NCBI GenBank assembly: GCA_947480015.1
Contig: CANKBS010000029.1
Location: 1-49,331, forward strand
Origin: Sphingobacteriaceae bacterium
GTDB taxonomy: Bacteria; Bacteroidota; Bacteroidia; B-17B0; Aurantibacillaceae
DNA: 49,331 nucleotides
Direction: 5' to 3'
In this document: positions 33,955 through 43,105 of the stretch, one piece after another
How the letters are laid out: every line of letters starts with the position of its first letter
How positions within the stretch are numbered: the stretch's first letter is position 1
Position numbers and translations under genes: made by a program
Notes under the pieces: model-generated
Databases searched by the model: none
What the model was told of the DNA's origin: nothing
What the model saw: the letters and a program-made list of their open reading frames with translations, nothing else

Positions 33955-36231
33955 ATGAAAAAGTTTTTATTCAGTTCCTTGTTTGCATTTAGTTTTATTC
34001 TAAATGCTCAAACCAATCAACCGCGTATTTGTGGTACCCCGGTATTACCGCAACAATACGAAACCTGGGTTCAACAGCTCGCCACGTCAAATCCCGGTAA
34101 ATACGGGGGAGGCAGCACACAATCGGTTTTTTATATTCCGGTTATTGTACATGTGATTCATAACAATGAACCACTTAATAGTAATACCGCCACTTCCGGT
34201 GGTAACCTCAGCGCCTTGCAGGTGCAGGATCAGATTAACATTTTAAATAAAGATTATAACGGAATTAATGCCGACACCAATTTAATTCCCGCTGTTTTTA
34301 AACCGCTCTTGGGCAAATTCAAAGTGAATTTTTGTCTGGCTGTGGTTAATCAAACCGGCGGCATACTGGCCGAGCCAGGCATCGACCGCATTAACCGTTC
34401 AACAATGGGATGGACAGCCCCACCATACTCTCAAACTTATATCGATGCAACCATTAAACCGGCCAGTATCTGGAACACCAGCAAATACCTAAACATTTGG
34501 GTGAGTGGTTTAAGCGGTGGTTTATTGGGTTATGCTACTTTCCCGAGTCCCGGCACTTCCGGACTTGCCGGCTTAACCGGAAGTTTTGGATCGACAACCA
34601 GTGATGGTGTAGTGATATTAAACACCTCTTTTGGAAGTATTGGAACAGCAGCAACCGGCCAGTATAATAAAGGCAGAACGGCTACGCACGAAATTGGTCA
34701 CTGGATGGGACTGCGCCATATTTGGGGAGATGGCACTTGCGCCACCGATTATTGTAACGATACACCACCGGCACAAACGGCTAATTATAATTGCCCTACT
34801 TTTCCATATCATGTGGGAACCTGCAGCGGTAACACCACCGGCGAAATGACTATGAATTATATGGATTATACCAACGACGCCTGTATGTATATGTTTACTG
34901 CCGATCAGAAAAACAGAGCACAACTCATCTTAACTAATTCGCCTATGCGTGCAGCCTTAATTACCTCTACCGTTTGTAATTTGCCAACCGTTGGTAACGA
35001 TGTGGGTTTAAGTTTTGTGTCGCAACCAACATATTCCCAAACCTTGCTTTGTAATAATACAATCAATCCCGTGGTGAGCATTACCAATTTTGGTTCTACC
35101 ACATTAAATTCAGTACTGTTAACCTATAATGTGGATGGGCTAAACACGCAAACACAAACCTGGACGGGCACTGCCGCACCAAATACAACCTTTAACTATA
35201 CCCTCAACACCATTAATAATTTAGGTTTTGGTGCGCATGTGTTTAGTGTGAATGTGTCTTCACCCAATGGTGGAGCAGATAATAATTTATCAAATAACAA
35301 CAACACACAAAACTTTACTATCATCAATAACATGATCTTAACTGCTTTTTCTGCCACTACCTGTGTAGGAACACCTGTCCAGTTATCGGCCAGTGGTGCT
35401 ACAAGTTATAGCTGGAGCAATGGTAGTAATGCTCAAAGTATTTCAGTGAGTCCGGCTTTAACCACCGTGTATACTGTAACAGGAACAACCGGAGCCTGTG
35501 TGGTTCCTAAAACACTCACGGTTACCGTTGTTACGACGCCTACCATAACTGTTAACAAAACTTCTGTTTGTGAAGGGGTTCCCACAACCATTACGGCAGC
35601 GGGCGCAACAAATTACACCTGGGATGACGGCGAAACAACGGCAAGTATAGTAGTTACTTTATTCAGTACCGGTTCGTTTACGGTGAATGGATCAAGCGGC
35701 ATAGGTTGCTCGGCCACAACAAGTTTTACCATTGCGGTTAATCCTAATCCTGCCCTTTCTATGTCGGCCTCCAATGTGGGTTGTGCCAGTTGCACTAATG
35801 CAACCGTAACGACTTACCCAAGCGGCGGCACACAGCCTTATACGTATGCATGGACACCCGGCGGAGCAACCACTGCTGCAGCACCTAATGTTGGCATTGG
35901 CTGTTATACCGTAACCGTTAGCGACTCAAAAGGTTGTAAGGCAATCGACTCTGTTTGTGTTAGATTTGATACCGGCCTATTAAATTATTATTCTAATAAA
36001 TTAGAGGTAACCGTAACGCCAAATCCAAATCAAGGCCAATTTGATCTTAATTTCTCCAACGAAGGATTAAAATCTATTGAGATCAGTGATGTGAGTGGTC
36101 GTTTAATTGAGCGCCATCAAACATCATCTAATTTAATGCACTTCGATTTTAGCGCTTCGGCCGCAGGTCTATACTACATAAACATACGTAGCGACAAGGG
36201 TTACAGCCACATAAAAATGTTAAAAGAATAA
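33955..36231 (+). CDS. Pappalysin-type (M43) metalloprotease with Ig-like repeats and T9SS domain
   Basis: The 758-residue protein has a signal peptide (1-19) and an M43 catalytic domain (about 50-330) with zinc motif HEIGHWMGLRH (about 245-255) and Met-turn MNYMDYT (about 301-307). A CARDB-like segment follows (about 345-455), then short Ig/PKD-like repeats built on SYSWSNGSNAQ and NYTWDDGETTA, and a T9SS sorting domain (NPNQGQFDLNF, then GLYYINI). It should be a secreted zinc endopeptidase. A terminator follows 20 bases after the stop. Confidence 0.93.
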   Translation: MKKFLFSSLFAFSFILNAQTNQPRICGTPVLPQQYETWVQQLATSNPGKYGGGSTQSVFYIPVIVHVIHNNEPLNSNTATSGGNLSALQVQDQINILNKDYNGINADTNLIPAVFKPLLGKFKVNFCLAVVNQTGGILAEPGIDRINRSTMGWTAPPYSQTYIDATIKPASIWNTSKYLNIWVSGLSGGLLGYATFPSPGTSGLAGLTGSFGSTTSDGVVILNTSFGSIGTAATGQYNKGRTATHEIGHWMGLRHIWGDGTCATDYCNDTPPAQTANYNCPTFPYHVGTCSGNTTGEMTMNYMDYTNDACMYMFTADQKNRAQLILTNSPMRAALITSTVCNLPTVGNDVGLSFVSQPTYSQTLLCNNTINPVVSITNFGSTTLNSVLLTYNVDGLNTQTQTWTGTAAPNTTFNYTLNTINNLGFGAHVFSVNVSSPNGGADNNLSNNNNTQNFTIINNMILTAFSATTCVGTPVQLSASGATSYSWSNGSNAQSISVSPALTTVYTVTGTTGACVVPKTLTVTVVTTPTITVNKTSVCEGVPTTITAAGATNYTWDDGETTASIVVTLFSTGSFTVNGSSGIGCSATTSFTIAVNPNPALSMSASNVGCASCTNATVTTYPSGGTQPYTYAWTPGGATTAAAPNVGIGCYTVTVSDSKGCKAIDSVCVRFDTGLLNYYSNKLEVTVTPNPNQGQFDLNFSNEGLKSIEISDVSGRLIERHQTSSNLMHFDFSASAAGLYYINIRSDKGYSHIKMLKE

Positions 36232-36251
36232 TACACCTTTATTGAATCATT

Positions 36252-36282
36252 AAAAGGCTCGGCTTAGTCCGGGCCTTTTTTT
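36252..36282 (+). terminator. Terminator after the pappalysin-like gene
   Basis: AAAAGGCTCGG (36252-36262) pairs with CCGGGCCTTTT (36269-36279), 11 pairs with one G-T, loop of 6, running into seven T. Confidence 0.85.
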
Positions 36283-36455
36283 ATGTTGGATCATGCAGCT
36301 CCAAAAACAAAACTTAACGGTTAACGATTAACTATTAATTCATCAAAACGGAGTGTTTTAACAAGTCAATCATTAAAGCCTGAAATTGATGATGGTTTAA
36401 TATGTTAATTTTCATCACACCTTGTTCTATTTAAAACTTATTTCAATTATTTTAA

Positions 36456-36463
36456 TATCTTTG
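36456..36463 (+). promoter_or_regulatory. Candidate -7 box of the CUB-domain T9SS gene
   Basis: TATCTTTG matches TAnnTTTG and lies 30 bases before the ATG at 36494. No convincing -33 element is at the right distance. Confidence 0.45.
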
Positions 36464-36493
36464 TTATACTAACTAATTAAAACAATTAAAACC

Positions 36494-38749
36494 ATGAAAA
36501 ATTTTTACGCCCAAACAAACAAATCAGTTTCGGATACTGATTCGGGTTCGCCCTCAAAAACCGGACCAAGGGGTCGCTCTCTGAAGGTTTTTTTATTGGC
36601 AGCCCTTTTGACTTTGGGTTTCTTATCACAGGCTCAGTTGTTGATTCCCTTTAGTGGAACGACGTCACTGGCTTGCGGTACCAATACATTAATCAAAGAT
36701 CACGCCGGTAATACAACCTATGCAAACAATGCCAACGGTTATGTTGTTATTGATGGTGGGTTTCAAGGTGTGGTAAATTTACAAGGTAATTATGTAACAG
36801 AATCGTGTTGTGACTTTATCCGTATTTATAACGGTATTGGTACAGGCGGAGCCTTGTTAGCCAGTTATTTTGGTACGGGTTTTGCTAACTTCACCAGCAC
36901 ACCGGGCCAAACAATTACGGTTCAGTTTCAGTCTGATGGATCGGTAGTGTACAGTGGCTTTACCTTTAGCTGTGTAGCAACCGGTGCTTGTTTTGCAACA
37001 CCTTGTTCAACTGCTCCGGGTAGTAATACCATTATCCCTGCCACCTATTCTACTTGTCCCGGTTTAGCTAATCCTATTCTTAATTTAGTAAACTCCTACA
37101 ATGTATTTGGTATCAACTACCAATGGCAATCATCAACGGTTTCTCCGGTAGGTCCATTTACTCCAATTCCGGGTGCAACATTAACTTCTGCGCCATTACC
37201 TACTTTAGGCATTACTACTTGGTATCAAGCAATCATCACTTGTACAAACACCGGTGGTAATTTTGTTACTGCAGCTAGTCAATTTTATGTTGCCGGAACA
37301 ACGACCAATTCGGTACCTTATGTTGAAGATTTTGAAAACATACAAGGTCCTAATCGTTTACCTAACTGTTCGTGGTATGCCGGAAATATCGGTTCAAGTG
37401 TAACCACTTACACCGCATCTCAAAGTAACAACCGCGTACCGCATAGTGGTTCACGTTTTGCTTCTTTTGGTTTACCTTCAACTAACAACATCGTTTATTC
37501 AAATGGTATCCAAATGAGTCCGGGTATTACTTATTCAGCGGCATTGTGGTACGCTACCGAATATTTTGGTTATAACAACTGGTCAAATTTATCCATACTC
37601 ATTGGTAGTGCACAAGCTACTACGGGCTTAACACAAATTGTTTCAGTTGGGCCTGCTGTGAGTGGTCCGCATAAAATATTAGGAGGAACATTTACGGTTC
37701 CTAGTCCGGGTATTTATTACATGGTTATTAAAGCTACTGCCGCTGCAGGTTCAGCACTTTATTTATCATGGGATGATCTCTCCGTTACGATTCCTTGTTC
37801 TGGCGCAGGTTCTGTTAATTCTCCAACGCTTTCATTGAGTCAAAACGCATACACCATTTGTTCAGGTGATGCCATTACATTAAGTGCAAGTGGTGCAGAC
37901 ACGTATTTATGGAGCACAGGTGCTACCGGTGGAAGTACGACCGACATACCACTTACGGATAAAACCTACACCGTTTGGGGAACCAACGCCTTAACGGGTT
38001 GTATGAGCTATTCATTAATTACTGTAAAGGTTAATCAATCACCGTCTGTTTTGGTATTTGCAAGTTCACCAACTATTTGTGTTGGTAAATCTGTTAATAT
38101 TACTGCGGTAGGTGCCGGTTCATACGTTTGGAGTAATGGTGCTTCTACCCCGGTAATTACCGTTACACCTTCTTTAACGACTACATACAATGTTAATGGT
38201 ACCAATGCGAATGGTTGTAGCTCAGCCGGCTCAGCAGTAATTACCGTTAAAAACTTACCTGCAATTAGTCCAAGTAGCAGCCAAAGTGATGCTTGTATTG
38301 GAGATCTAATTACCTTAACTGGTAACGGAGCACTCACTTACCAATGGTTATCGAGTGCAACAGGTGTATTACTTCAAGGTAGTCCAATTAGTATAGTGAT
38401 CACTGCAAATACGGTTTACACAGTAAGCGGTACCGATGCAAATGGTTGTGTTGGTAAGGCTACACTCAATCAAAACGCTAACATTTGCGCAGGTATTAAT
38501 AAATTCTCAAGCAGCGCAAACGGCGTTCGTGTTTATCCTAATCCAACAAGTGGTGAGTTTACAGTTGAATTTAATTCGGCTTACAATAAATCACTTGAGG
38601 TACTTGATTTAACCGGCCGTGTGGTATTATCGAATACTAGTGCTGACGAAAAAGTAAACTTTAGTATTAAAGCACTTGCAAACGGTATTTATTATTTGAA
38701 AATTAAATCAAATGATGCTGTTGAAGTGATTAAAGTTGTAAAACAATAA
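36494..38749 (+). CDS. CUB-domain adhesin-like T9SS cargo protein
   Basis: The 751-residue protein has an extended N-terminus (about 30 polar residues) before the signal segment (about 31-47, VFLLAALLTLGFLSQAQ). It continues with a CUB domain (about 60-165, with CDFIRIYNGIGTGG), an Ig-like domain (about 170-275), a jelly-roll/MAM-like domain (about 280-435, PYVEDFEN to LYLSWDDLSV), three Cys-containing Ig/PKD-like repeats (about 445-665) and a T9SS sorting domain (about 670-751). It is expected on the cell surface or released; the domains suggest binding. It is paralogous with the next gene from the Ig-like domain onward. Confidence 0.88.
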   Translation: MKNFYAQTNKSVSDTDSGSPSKTGPRGRSLKVFLLAALLTLGFLSQAQLLIPFSGTTSLACGTNTLIKDHAGNTTYANNANGYVVIDGGFQGVVNLQGNYVTESCCDFIRIYNGIGTGGALLASYFGTGFANFTSTPGQTITVQFQSDGSVVYSGFTFSCVATGACFATPCSTAPGSNTIIPATYSTCPGLANPILNLVNSYNVFGINYQWQSSTVSPVGPFTPIPGATLTSAPLPTLGITTWYQAIITCTNTGGNFVTAASQFYVAGTTTNSVPYVEDFENIQGPNRLPNCSWYAGNIGSSVTTYTASQSNNRVPHSGSRFASFGLPSTNNIVYSNGIQMSPGITYSAALWYATEYFGYNNWSNLSILIGSAQATTGLTQIVSVGPAVSGPHKILGGTFTVPSPGIYYMVIKATAAAGSALYLSWDDLSVTIPCSGAGSVNSPTLSLSQNAYTICSGDAITLSASGADTYLWSTGATGGSTTDIPLTDKTYTVWGTNALTGCMSYSLITVKVNQSPSVLVFASSPTICVGKSVNITAVGAGSYVWSNGASTPVITVTPSLTTTYNVNGTNANGCSSAGSAVITVKNLPAISPSSSQSDACIGDLITLTGNGALTYQWLSSATGVLLQGSPISIVITANTVYTVSGTDANGCVGKATLNQNANICAGINKFSSSANGVRVYPNPTSGEFTVEFNSAYNKSLEVLDLTGRVVLSNTSADEKVNFSIKALANGIYYLKIKSNDAVEVIKVVKQ

Positions 38750-38765
38750 AAATCATTCAGTAATT

Positions 38766-38801
38766 AAAACCTCCTTTCGATATTCGGAAAGAGGTTTTTT
38801 T
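38766..38801 (+). terminator. Terminator after the CUB-domain gene
   Basis: AAAACCTC and, after a one-base bulge, TTTC (38766-38778) pair with GAAAGAGGTTTT (38787-38798), followed by more T. Confidence 0.85.
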
Positions 38802-38975
38802 GTGATATATGTTTTTTATTGAAATTAAATCCTTAGAAATAGACAAAGCATTTAAACTTTAACAGAAAAATTATAGCATTATCCTGATTATTTATTAAAT
38901 TTATTAATCAATCATTTACCAAGCGAAGTTGCCGAAAATCGTTTTAAAGAGTAGGCAGAACTAAACTTAAAAACC

Positions 38976-41324
38976 ATGAAAAAAATTTACGCACTTTTTA
39001 TTGTATTTATTTTATTTGGAATTGATGCAAAGGCACAGTTGCCAACGTATTCCAACACCAGTGTAGCAGCCGGTGCAAATGCCTTTCCGCTCAACAGTAG
39101 CACTACACAAAGAAGGGTTCAATGGTTTATTCCACCCAACAGTTTAGGGGCTGTGCCTCCGGGAAATAACATTACAGTGGTGTATTTTCAAACCGGCTCT
39201 GCAGCCACCCGTGCTTATCCCATCATTAATGTGAAATTAAAAGTTGGAGCAGGTACCGGTTTAACAGGCATAGCAACAGGTCCACCGGAAGCCGGCATGA
39301 CCACTGTTTATACAGGCATTAATCAAACGATTTCTTCTACCCTAGGTGGCTGGATTAGTTTTACCTTAACAACGCCTTTTCTTTATGATCCGACATTACC
39401 GCTCATAGTAGAATTAGAACACAATGCTACTACAGGTACCGGACCAACTATTTATCAGGCAGTGAGTATTCCGGGTCCGGGTAACGGCCGTCAATGGATG
39501 GATTATGCGGCTCCCAGTATTACTGGCGTAGGAACCCAGCAGGTTAATTTCGGAATTGATGTGATACCGTCAACACCTTGTACCACGGCTCCACCGGCAA
39601 ACAGCATTTTGCCTTTAACCTTCACTACCTGTCCGGGTTTACTTAATCCAAACTTAACCTTAGCAAGTACCTATTCTTTTGGCGGTATCACTTATCAATG
39701 GCAATCTTCAACGGTTTCTCCGGTTGGACCATTCACCTCCATTTCAAATGCAACCTTAAGTTCTGCACCGGTTCCAACCATTGGTGTGAGTACTTGGTTT
39801 CAAGTGGTGGCAACCTGCACCAATACGGGTGGCACAACTACCTTAACACCAACAGGCTATGTAGTGGGTAGTTCAGTGGTTAAAACCGTACCTTATGTAG
39901 AAGATTTTGAAGGTATTCCCATTAATAACCGTTTACCTAACTGTTCGTGGTATGCCGCAAATTTAGGAACTACAGTGACCAGTTACACCACCTCTGCGAG
40001 TGATAACCGGGTACCGAGAAGTGGAAATAAATTTGTGTCCTTTGGTCAACCTTCCACAAACAATATCGTTTATAGTAATGGCATTACCATGAGTCCGGGT
40101 ATTACCTATTCGGCTGCCCTTTGGTATGCCACCGAATACTTTGGGTATAACAACTGGACATCACTTTCTATATTGTTAGGAGCCAGTCAGTCGGTCACCG
40201 GATTAATACCAATTGCCACAATCAGTCCTGCTGTGAGTGGAGCCTATAAAGCATTATCTGGAACCTTTACCGTTTCGTCGCCGGGTGATTATTATATTGC
40301 CATTCGGGCCACTGCTTCAACAGGGTCTGCGCTGTATCTTTCATTTGACGATTTGTCGGTGACTATCCCTTGCAATGGCTTGGGGGCTATAAATGCACCT
40401 ACGCTTAGTGTTTCGGCGCCGGCAACTACGGTTTGCTCGAATGTGGCGGTTAATTTAACAGCAAGCGGTGCCGACACGTATACATGGAATACCGGTTCAA
40501 CAAGTAGTGCCTTGACTGATAATCCATCCGTAAGTCAAACTTACACGGTATGGGGAACCAATTTACTTACAGGATGTGTGACACAAAAAACACAATTGAT
40601 ACAGGTAGATCCTGCGCCTAACGTGTATGTTTTTGCAAGCACACCTTCAGTTTGTATAGGCCAACCTGCCATTTTAACAGGCTTGGGAGCTGTTAGTTAT
40701 GTGTGGAGCAACGGCGCTAGTACATCCGTCATTACGGTGAGTCCTACGGTCAATGCAGCTTATAATGTGATTGGGACTGCATTAAATGGTTGTACCGATC
40801 AAAAATCTCAAAACATTCAAGTTAAGGCATTGCCAAACGTAAGTGCCAACAGCAGTTCAAGCGAATCCTGTAAAGGCGAAATGATTACTCTCAGCGGAAA
40901 TGGAGCAGTTACTTATCAATGGTTAGCCAGCGGAAGCGGTGTGGTGTATTTAACAAATCCTGTAAATGTTGTATTAAATGTACCAACCAACTTTACCTTA
41001 ACCGGAACCGATGCAAACGGTTGTACAAATAAAACCACCCTTTCACAAAACGTAAATGCTTGTACCGATATAAAAGCAAACATGTCGGCAACTGGTGGTT
41101 TAAAGTTATATCCAAATCCGGGTAAAGGGTATTATACACTTGAAACCAATTCGGATGTCATGAAAACTATTGAAGTGCTTGATTATACAGGCAAGCTCAT
41201 TATGTTGACAAAAAGTTCGGAACAAAACATCAGCATCGATTTGAGCAACCTTGCCAATGGGATTTACTATGTAAAGGTAAGTGCCAATGATAAAAACGAG
41301 ATCATTAAAGTAGTGAAAAACTAA
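38976..41324 (+). CDS. Adhesin-like T9SS cargo protein, paralogue of the upstream gene
   Basis: The 782-residue protein has a signal peptide (1-20) and a unique N-terminal beta domain (about 22-200) with no CUB motifs. From about 205 it follows its neighbour: Ig-like domain (YQWQSSTVSPVGPFTSI), jelly-roll domain (PYVEDFEG to LYLSFDDLSV), three Ig/PKD-like repeats with SYVWSNGAS, and a T9SS sorting domain (LYPNPGKGYYTLE, GIYYVKV). Tandem duplication followed by replacement of the first domain is the simplest explanation. Its job is probably surface binding; the ligand is unknown. Confidence 0.88.
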   Translation: MKKIYALFIVFILFGIDAKAQLPTYSNTSVAAGANAFPLNSSTTQRRVQWFIPPNSLGAVPPGNNITVVYFQTGSAATRAYPIINVKLKVGAGTGLTGIATGPPEAGMTTVYTGINQTISSTLGGWISFTLTTPFLYDPTLPLIVELEHNATTGTGPTIYQAVSIPGPGNGRQWMDYAAPSITGVGTQQVNFGIDVIPSTPCTTAPPANSILPLTFTTCPGLLNPNLTLASTYSFGGITYQWQSSTVSPVGPFTSISNATLSSAPVPTIGVSTWFQVVATCTNTGGTTTLTPTGYVVGSSVVKTVPYVEDFEGIPINNRLPNCSWYAANLGTTVTSYTTSASDNRVPRSGNKFVSFGQPSTNNIVYSNGITMSPGITYSAALWYATEYFGYNNWTSLSILLGASQSVTGLIPIATISPAVSGAYKALSGTFTVSSPGDYYIAIRATASTGSALYLSFDDLSVTIPCNGLGAINAPTLSVSAPATTVCSNVAVNLTASGADTYTWNTGSTSSALTDNPSVSQTYTVWGTNLLTGCVTQKTQLIQVDPAPNVYVFASTPSVCIGQPAILTGLGAVSYVWSNGASTSVITVSPTVNAAYNVIGTALNGCTDQKSQNIQVKALPNVSANSSSSESCKGEMITLSGNGAVTYQWLASGSGVVYLTNPVNVVLNVPTNFTLTGTDANGCTNKTTLSQNVNACTDIKANMSATGGLKLYPNPGKGYYTLETNSDVMKTIEVLDYTGKLIMLTKSSEQNISIDLSNLANGIYYVKVSANDKNEIIKVVKN

Positions 41325-41340
41325 TTCTGAAACATCCTGT

Positions 41341-41375
41341 AAAACCTCCTTCCAAATTGGGAAGGAGGTTTTTTT
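41341..41375 (+). terminator. Terminator after the second adhesin-like gene
   Basis: AAAACCTCCTTCC (41341-41353) pairs perfectly with GGAAGGAGGTTTT (41360-41372), 13 pairs, loop of 6, then more T. It closely resembles the terminator of the upstream paralogue. Confidence 0.92.
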
Positions 41376-41504
41376 ATGCGATCTTGTTTACTAGTGTTTA
41401 TTAAAAACGGGAATTTTTTTGAATACGATAAATGCTAGTCCCGGAAATATAACAATCTCCCAGTAGTTAATCAAAAAAGGAAACATGATTTCAGGAGATT
41501 GAAA

Positions 41505-41529
41505 ATATAAAAAAAGCCATTTAAATGGC
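41505..41529 (-). terminator. Minus-strand terminator after the decayed DUF4349-like gene
   Basis: GCCATTTAAATGGC (41516-41529) is a perfect 14-base palindrome. On the minus strand it is followed by six or more T (aaaaaaa on the plus strand at about 41509-41515). It lies about 60 bases after the stop of the remnant. The stretch 41376-41504 shows nothing else. Confidence 0.55.
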
Positions 41530-41591
41530 GCAAGTGTCAGTGGTTCATAGGTGTCTTAAGGGGCAGCACTTGCCATGAAGTAAGAGCTCAT

Positions 41592-41875
41592 TTAACGAGG
41601 TTGATAAATTTCAACTGTCATGTTGGTATAGTTTACCTGATCGGCCAATTCATAGGATTCCATTTCTGTTTGATCATTGAGTGCTTGTGATAACAACATC
41701 TTTTACCCTGAATTTACTGTGGGCGGTTTTAATAAAATTGTGCGTGATACCATTGGTGGTATCGGCGCTAAGGCTAGGCATAAAGGCATTTACAGAATCG
41801 ACAATCAGTTTTGAGTGTGCTCGATATGGGGCTCACTTTCATGTTTTTGCAGGAGGGCCCACTGGAAAATAAAAA
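41592..41875 (-). pseudogene. Decayed DUF4349-like lipoprotein gene
   Basis: The minus strand carries two protein-like pieces in different frames. The upstream piece reads SKLIVDSVNAFMPSLSADT and ends FIKTAHSKFRVKDVVITS, which resembles the start of a DUF4349 domain. The downstream piece reads ESYELADQVNYTNMTVEIYQ and a stop at 41592-41594, which resembles its end. The roughly 100 residues expected between them are missing and the frame shifts at the junction. Further upstream the frame breaks again near 41850. A perfect palindrome with a T tract follows, fitting an old gene end. A plus-strand ORF at 41681-41872 is its shadow. Confidence 0.55.
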
Positions 41876-42030
41876 ACGGTAAACTAAGGTGTAGCTTTTT
41901 TTCAGTAAAGCGATAAGTTTCTAAGCACCTGATAACAGGCCTTAGAACAAAGTGTAAACGTGTTTATGGTGACGGATTTTATTATTTATACCACCAATTG
42001 AAAAAGGTAACCTGCCTTTGTTTTTACAAT

Positions 42031-43095
42031 TTAGTGAAGAATTTTAAAAACCAATTCTTTTAGGAGTTCACCATAGCTTACACCCGAATTGTCTACTCCT
42101 TTTGATTTAAGGTCGCATTCTTTCAAATGAGAGAAGATCTGTTTGAGCTTGGAGCTGTTGTAATTTAATGCCGCCTTGGCATAACCGTCAATAAAAAACG
42201 GATTAACGCCCATGGCCGATGCCGCGGCAAATTTACTTTTATCGGCTAGAAATTGATATTTTAATATTTTGCTGAAGTAACCAAACAAGGAAGCCATCAC
42301 AAGAGGCCCCGGGTTTTCTTTTTCATTTGCTGCAAAATGAATAATGATGCGGTTGGCTTTTAAAACGTCTTTTTTAGCTAAGGCATCTTGTAATTCAAAC
42401 ACGTTATAGTCTTTGCTTATACCAATATTATCCTGAATAAGTTCGGTAGTTATTTCCTTACCGGCGGGCAAACTAATAAGCAGTTTGTTTATCTCATTTG
42501 AAATTTTGCTGAGGTCGTTTCCTAAAAATTCGGCGAGTAGAAAAGAGGCTTTGGGATTAATGGTATATTTTTTTTCTTTTACGTAGTCGTTAATCCAATC
42601 GGGAACCTGATTATCATACAGCTTTTTTGTTTCCAAATACACCGCTGTTTTTTGAAGGGCTTTTGCCAGAGCACTTCGTTTATCGATGGTTTTATATTTA
42701 AAACAAAACACTAAAATGCTGGTTGGTTGCGGGTTGCTAAGGTAATGGGCCAATTGTTGAGCGCCATTGTTGGATGTGTTTTTTGAGGTGGAACCTTCTT
42801 CATCGCTAGCCGCACCTTTATTTAATTCTTTGATGTTTTGAGCTTCCTTTACGATGACAACATTGTATTCGCTCATCATCGGAAATTGTTTCGCTAAGCC
42901 TAACACGCTTACTAAATCAACATCTTTCCCATACACAATGGTTTGATTAAATTCACGATCGGCTTCTTCCAATACATTGTTTTCAATGTAATCACTAACT
43001 AGGTCAATGTAGTGAGCCTCTTCTCCGCTTAAAAAATATACCGGTTTAAATATTCTACGTTTTAGATCAAGTAAGATCAGGTTGACTTCTTTCAC
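42031..43095 (-). CDS. holA: DNA polymerase III subunit delta
   Basis: The protein of about 354 residues has the HolA layout: PVYFLSGEEAHYID near the N-terminus, an AAA-like domain (about 1-200, with VVIVKEAQNIKEL in place of a Walker B), a lid and the C-terminal collar domain (about 210-354). It opens the sliding clamp as part of the clamp loader. The start is uncertain. An ATG at 43155 would overlap the upstream kinase gene by 50 bases and add 20 unusual residues, so I favour GTG at 43095, which places KEVNLILLDLKRR at the N-terminus, 10 bases after the kinase stop. Confidence 0.88.
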   Translation of the reverse strand: MKEVNLILLDLKRRIFKPVYFLSGEEAHYIDLVSDYIENNVLEEADREFNQTIVYGKDVDLVSVLGLAKQFPMMSEYNVVIVKEAQNIKELNKGAASDEEGSTSKNTSNNGAQQLAHYLSNPQPTSILVFCFKYKTIDKRSALAKALQKTAVYLETKKLYDNQVPDWINDYVKEKKYTINPKASFLLAEFLGNDLSKISNEINKLLISLPAGKEITTELIQDNIGISKDYNVFELQDALAKKDVLKANRIIIHFAANEKENPGPLVMASLFGYFSKILKYQFLADKSKFAAASAMGVNPFFIDGYAKAALNYNSSKLKQIFSHLKECDLKSKGVDNSGVSYGELLKELVFKILH

Positions 43096-43105
43096 AATTA
43101 TTTTT

